From Verrucomicrobiota bacterium (GTDB lineage Bacteria; Verrucomicrobiota; Verrucomicrobiia; Chthoniobacterales; UBA10450), in contig QHOV01000141.1 of the NCBI GenBank assembly GCA_003218885.1, forward strand, positions 1-38,412: a DNA stretch of 38,412 bases. The letters are read 5' to 3'. The notes beneath the pieces were generated by a model. That model worked only from the letters and a program-made list of their open reading frames with translations, had not been told where the DNA came from and made no database searches. How positions within the stretch are numbered: the first letter of the stretch is position 1; every line of letters starts with the position of its first letter. The translations under genes were made by a program, and so were the position numbers. This document shows positions 34,096-38,412 of the stretch, piece after piece.

Positions 34096-35577
34096 TTACT
34101 TCAATTTCGAATTGAGTGTCGCGGCGAACTTACTAAGACCTTCGCGAATTTGCGCACGCGACCATGCGGCGAACCCGAAAGTGAGTGCGAGCTCCGCCTC
34201 GGCTTTCATGTAGCAGGACGACAATGGCGACGGCCTGATGCCGATCTCTGTGCAAACGCGTGTAATCAACGGCATCTGTTCTTTCTGCCGCACCCACGCG
34301 ACGAAGTGCAGTCCAGCTTCCGGAACTTCCAGAATGAAGTACTTGCCTAACAAATTGTTGAATTGTTCGATAAAGAATTCTCTTCGGTCCGAATATACTT
34401 TTCGCATCCGTTTTATGTGACTTAGGAAAAATCCCTCGGTCAAAAATCGAGCCAGCGTCGCCTGATCAATCGCGGGTGAATGTTGATCCATTACAGCCCG
34501 AATCTTGATCATTGGTTCGACCAATTGCTCTGGCGCCAGGATGTAACCCAGCCGCAAAGATGGGTAGAGGATCTTGCTCATTGTGCCTGAATAGATGACA
34601 CGACCAACGTTATCGAGGCCCTGCAAACATGGGAGCGGCGGACCGGTATAACGAAATTCCGAGTTGTGATCGTCCTCGAAAATGTAAGCGTCGCAGACAC
34701 GCGCAAAATCGATCAAGGCCGTTCTTCGCGCGAGACTCATCGTCATGCCGAGCGGAAATTGATGGGAAGGGGTCACGTAAATGATTTTGGGCGAGCGTTG
34801 TTTCAATGGCCGCGCGATTGTGATTCCTTCCCGGTCAACCGGTCTTGGAACGACGGTTGCCCCAGCGAAGCCAAAAGTTCGGCGAGCTTGGTAGAATCCT
34901 GGATCTTCGATCCACGCAACCTCACCCTGATTTACGAGGGCCATCGCGCTGATCATCATTGCCTGCTGCGTTCCGGCGGTAATGATGATTTGGTCTGGAT
35001 GACAGCGCGCACCTCTATGATCACACAAATAATTTGCGAGCGCCTTGCGCAGGTCGGGGTCGCCACGGCTTGAAGCATACTGGAGCAGATGCGCGCCCTT
35101 TTTTGCGAGGACCTGTGCCCTGAGTCGTTCCCATATTTCAATCGGAAATTCGTCAAGCGCTGCGACAGCAGGGACGAATGTCACACCGGGTGGCCCGGCA
35201 ATTCCAAAATCGAATTGTTTTCCAACCCGCTGATCCGGAATATTTCTTACACGATCAGACAGGCGAGCCCGGCGTTCGACGTGTGGTGCTGCTTTTGCTG
35301 TCCGCGCACTTAGGAAGGTTTCGGGCAACGGCTCGGCGACGAATGTACCCGATCCAATTTTTGATTGAAGATAGCCTTCGGCATGAAGCCTCGAGAAAGC
35401 GAGGTTTACAGTGAATCGCGATATCCCCAGATCGCTGGCCAGCGTGCGCGAGGAAGGAAGCCGGGACGAGTCGTTGTTGAAGGTTCCTGAAATTAATTCA
35501 TCGCGAATCTGCCGATAAAGCTGTTGATGAAGCGGCTCGGTCGCAGCGTGATTCAGCCGAACCATTTCAAAAGCCAT
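34096..35577 (-). CDS. MocR/PdxR-type GntR-aminotransferase fusion transcriptional regulator
   Basis: N-terminal wHTH (LHQQLYRQIRDELISGTF...LPSSRTLASDLGISRFTVNLAFSRL) plus PLP aminotransferase fold (IEDPGFYQARRTF, FEDDHNSEFRY, SGTMSKILYPSLRLGYILAP). Confidence 0.95.
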   Translation of the reverse strand: MAFEMVRLNHAATEPLHQQLYRQIRDELISGTFNNDSSRLPSSRTLASDLGISRFTVNLAFSRLHAEGYLQSKIGSGTFVAEPLPETFLSARTAKAAPHVERRARLSDRVRNIPDQRVGKQFDFGIAGPPGVTFVPAVAALDEFPIEIWERLRAQVLAKKGAHLLQYASSRGDPDLRKALANYLCDHRGARCHPDQIIITAGTQQAMMISAMALVNQGEVAWIEDPGFYQARRTFGFAGATVVPRPVDREGITIARPLKQRSPKIIYVTPSHQFPLGMTMSLARRTALIDFARVCDAYIFEDDHNSEFRYTGPPLPCLQGLDNVGRVIYSGTMSKILYPSLRLGYILAPEQLVEPMIKIRAVMDQHSPAIDQATLARFLTEGFFLSHIKRMRKVYSDRREFFIEQFNNLLGKYFILEVPEAGLHFVAWVRQKEQMPLITRVCTEIGIRPSPLSSCYMKAEAELALTFGFAAWSRAQIREGLSKFAATLNSKLK

Positions 35578-35683
35578 GATTGAATGGCGGCGCCGCTTCT
35601 TCTGACTTGAGTTTCTATTTGTAACTCGTTTCACGATTCGGATTGTAATCACCGAGACTGCCGGTCGCCGCAAGCCGCCGACG

Positions 35684-35716
35684 AAGTGGTCTGGCCATTT
35701 CACTTTAAGTGGTCTG
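35684..35716. promoter_or_regulatory. Candidate MocR operator: direct repeat AAGTGGTCTG x2, 23 bp apart
   Basis: Exact 10-nt copies at 35684-35693 and 35707-35716 in the MocR/DUF5069 divergent intergenic region. Confidence 0.6.
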
Positions 35717-35753
35717 TTGACACTTTGCCACTCGGTCAGAAGCTTTCCTTGCA

Positions 35754-36200
35754 ATGCAAACTCAGACTCCATGTAGCGATTACGTCGAGACGAAAGGTCT
35801 CATTTATTTTGCGCGAATGCTGGACAAGATTCGGATGAAGGCAACGGGCAAATTGCCGCCCGGATATTTTACTGGCGTAGAAGATCCGACGCATTTCGAT
35901 GCCCGCTGCACGAGATTTCTCGCAGTAAATTACGATGAGCTTGTTGAGCAAACGCTGCGAGGCGGATCGGATGAGGAAATCCTCGAATGGTGTTTCGCGC
36001 GTGGCCGCCGGCCCAGCGAAGAGGAAATTTCTGTCTGGAATGCCTTTCTTAGGAAGCGTGGCTGGCGAGACGAGGCGAGCGCGGAACTAACCGAGTCGAA
36101 GAAGGAAGCGGGTTTTGGCGATCGTGACGACATTCAAACGTGGGTGGACCTGCACGACGCCGAGGAAGGAAGAACACCCCGAGCGCTTTTCTCTCGCTAA
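35754..36200 (+). CDS. DUF5069 domain-containing protein
   Basis: GLIYFARMLDKIRMKATGKLP...ARCTRFLAVNYDELVEQTLRGGSDEEILEWCFARGRRP. Confidence 0.88.
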   Translation: MQTQTPCSDYVETKGLIYFARMLDKIRMKATGKLPPGYFTGVEDPTHFDARCTRFLAVNYDELVEQTLRGGSDEEILEWCFARGRRPSEEEISVWNAFLRKRGWRDEASAELTESKKEAGFGDRDDIQTWVDLHDAEEGRTPRALFSR

Positions 36201-36265
36201 GTTTCAGGCGTTCGGCGGAGCCGAGCCGCAGTTCTCTTTTTTATTAAACTGGCAACTGGCGTCTC

Positions 36266-37744
36266 TCAAAGACCAGCATCCAGCGGATAATAATGGAGCA
36301 CATCGTCCCTCCAACCGCCCTGTCCCTTGCCGATGTGGTTAAAGCTGTTTACGAGCTCAATGCGATTAATCCATTTGGCCATTTTGTAACCCAGTTGATT
36401 TTCTGCACGCAATCGCAGCGGCGCTCCGTGAGGAACCGGTAGCAGCCGGCCATTCATTTCATACGCCAGAATGGTCTGGGACTGCACGGCGAGTTCCAAG
36501 GCGATTACTTCATAGTAATAACCGTGACCTGGTCTCTCCCATTTCTCGTCCAAAGTGTGGAAAACGAGAAACCGCGCGTTCGGCTGCGGCCGGCATAAAT
36601 GTAAAATAGAAGACACCGGGACGCCTGCCCACTGCGCGAAGTAGCTCCAGCCTTGGATGCAGCAGTGTAGCGTCGTCTGTGTCTGGCGCCGCATCTGATA
36701 CAGATCGTTGAGGGAAAGACTTAAATTTTTTCCTATCAGACCGCTTACTTCGAGCCGCCAATCTGTGAAGTTAGCCGCGGCTAGTCGTTCATACATTTCG
36801 TTGTGAGGCGGTTTTCCATTGATGCGCGCATACACAGAAACACGTCGATACTTTTGCCGGGAATCCCAATGATGAAAAAGAAGCCGTCGGAAAGGATCAA
36901 CACCGATTTCCAGCAAGCGCTTTGCTTGCGACGGAGAGACTAACGAATACCACGTTCCCCAAAAATGGAAGACGATCACGGCAGCAATGGCCAGCAGCCC
37001 GATAATCGTGGCGAGTGCATGAGATGCGGCTTCCTTCCCGAGAACAATTTTCGCCATCTCACGCTCGAACCCATGTGCGATCATCAGGCTGATGTGAACG
37101 ATGATGAAACCGGTGAAGACAATCAGGCCGATGAAGTGGAAACTGCGCGCCGCTTGTCGGCCGCCTAAGATTCCGGAAAACCAAGGGAACCGCGCACCCA
37201 GCGCCGGCGACATCATGATTCCAGTGATAATTTGAAACGGCGACAGAATGAAAATAATGAAACAGTAGGTGAGCTGCTGAATCGCATTGAACGGGTTTCC
37301 CTCGGGAGGCAGTCGAAAATGGAAGTAGGCCACGACAGCCTGCCACGCCGCGGGGAAGATGTCCCATGAGGTTGGCACAAGGCGTCGCCACTGAGGTGTC
37401 GCGAACAGCAGGATGACGTAGATCAAACCAGCCAGTAGCCAGCCGGTCACCGCCCAGAAATGCCAGTGACGACCCAGGCCGAGGTTGTTCTCTCCGGGCA
37501 ACGCGGTCCATCGCGGCATCGACTGGATTTCATCCTCTGACGTCCAGAGCTTGTCCTTAGGAATTCGTTTCTTCGATAGATGCAACCATTCGCTTCCCGG
37601 CAAGGCATCGTCGCGCCAATAAAACTTTGGATGTGCGCCGATGATCTCGATTCCGCTGCGAATGAGCAACGTGATGAAGAGAAAGTTAAAGAAGTGAGTC
37701 AATCGCACCCACAATGGGAATCCGAGTTGAAGCGTGTCGTCCAT
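36266..37744 (-). CDS. Fusion of cytochrome b561-like membrane domain with sulfite oxidase-type molybdopterin-binding domain
   Basis: N-terminal multi-TM with conserved His; C-terminal TLHCCIQGWSYFAQWAGVPVSSIL, YAYEMNG-type LAYEMNGRLLPVPHGAPLRLRAENQLGYKMAKWI. Confidence 0.9.
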   Translation of the reverse strand: MDDTLQLGFPLWVRLTHFFNFLFITLLIRSGIEIIGAHPKFYWRDDALPGSEWLHLSKKRIPKDKLWTSEDEIQSMPRWTALPGENNLGLGRHWHFWAVTGWLLAGLIYVILLFATPQWRRLVPTSWDIFPAAWQAVVAYFHFRLPPEGNPFNAIQQLTYCFIIFILSPFQIITGIMMSPALGARFPWFSGILGGRQAARSFHFIGLIVFTGFIIVHISLMIAHGFEREMAKIVLGKEAASHALATIIGLLAIAAVIVFHFWGTWYSLVSPSQAKRLLEIGVDPFRRLLFHHWDSRQKYRRVSVYARINGKPPHNEMYERLAAANFTDWRLEVSGLIGKNLSLSLNDLYQMRRQTQTTLHCCIQGWSYFAQWAGVPVSSILHLCRPQPNARFLVFHTLDEKWERPGHGYYYEVIALELAVQSQTILAYEMNGRLLPVPHGAPLRLRAENQLGYKMAKWINRIELVNSFNHIGKGQGGWRDDVLHYYPLDAGL

Positions 37745-37983
37745 AACGCGAACCGTCGGCCTGTGATTCTGTCAAAGGTTAGTGCGTCAGTCGTTATCTA
37801 TCGCACGTGCTTTCGATAGCGGATGGCGTTTGTCAGGGGTAGGGTGCGTGTCTCGCCGAAAGCCTCTTCTGAGCGGACGTCTTGTCCGGGACGATTCGGC
37901 GTCGCTCCGCGAGGACGAAGAGCGGGCGCGGCCGCCACAGCGCTACTGGAATCCGAGACTTCTGTGCAATCTGCGGGCAGTAG

Positions 37984-38030
37984 AAAAACAAAATGCCGGA
38001 TGTCGATCTCGCGATTCGTCATCCGGCATT
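37984..38030 (-). terminator. Candidate rho-independent terminator downstream of 16S: AATGCCGGATG-17 nt-CATCCGGCATT then TTGTTTTT on minus strand
   Basis: Perfect 11-bp inverted repeat 37992-38002/38020-38030; minus-strand 3' flank TTTTGTTTTT. Confidence 0.7.
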
Positions 38031-38169
38031 GCAGTCGATGTGCAGCAAAGACTGAATTGTGCGTTACCGTCGTTTTCTTTGAGCTCTGGTTTCTTTCGAT
38101 TCCAAAGTCTTCACGGCATGTCCAAGCACTATCAATTGATTAGCTCTTGGATTTAGCCGTCGACCTACA

Positions 38170-38215
38170 CTTCAGAAAATTCGAAATCCGAATATCGAAA
38201 TTCGAAACTCTGAAG
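38170..38215. repeat. Short AT-rich array (AATTCGAAATCCGAATATCGAAATTCGAAA) bounded by CTTCAGA/TCTGAAG inverted repeat
   Basis: Read directly; lies just downstream of the 16S 3' end. Confidence 0.65.
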
Positions 38216-38220
38216 AGTTA

Positions 38221-38412
<192 letters not shown>

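Noticed and set aside
37782-38156. 124-aa plus ORF and overlapping ORFs next to 16S
   Set aside because: Covers the terminator-like palindrome; Arg/Ser-rich with no family resemblance; most likely non-coding.

Overview
This looks like an ordinary chromosomal segment of a Verrucomicrobia-type bacterium. The 3' end of a 16S rRNA gene (minus strand) sits at the right edge, and its 'ACGGCGCCGTAG' variant and the gene content recall Chthoniobacter/Spartobacteria from memory; no search was run. I support about 38 protein-coding genes, two tRNAs (Ile-GAT, Ala-TGC), the partial 16S, two decayed genes and several families of dispersed palindromic or heptad repeats. The most coherent accessory system is an ECF42-like sigma factor (TPR-type C-terminus) followed by VOC, DGPF/YciI, VOC and SRPBCC genes. 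Two near-identical promoter-like elements (TGTCC-N18-CGTCGTA) precede two of these genes. A cupin pseudogene is divergent to the sigma factor, and a PhnB-like 3' remnant lies at the distal end. Other points: the 16S gene appears unlinked from 23S and has its own terminator-like hairpin about 200 nt downstream; all three RNA genes are bordered by heptad-type repeats; a beta-propeller/CPBP protease/diglycine-ended MoaD-like trio; a SGNH+MBOAT acyltransfer pair; a Cys-motif-less CNBD-Trx-TrxR fusion; a cytochrome b-sulfite-oxidase fusion; and two small ORFs missing from the supplied track. No CRISPR array, prophage or transposase gene was seen.
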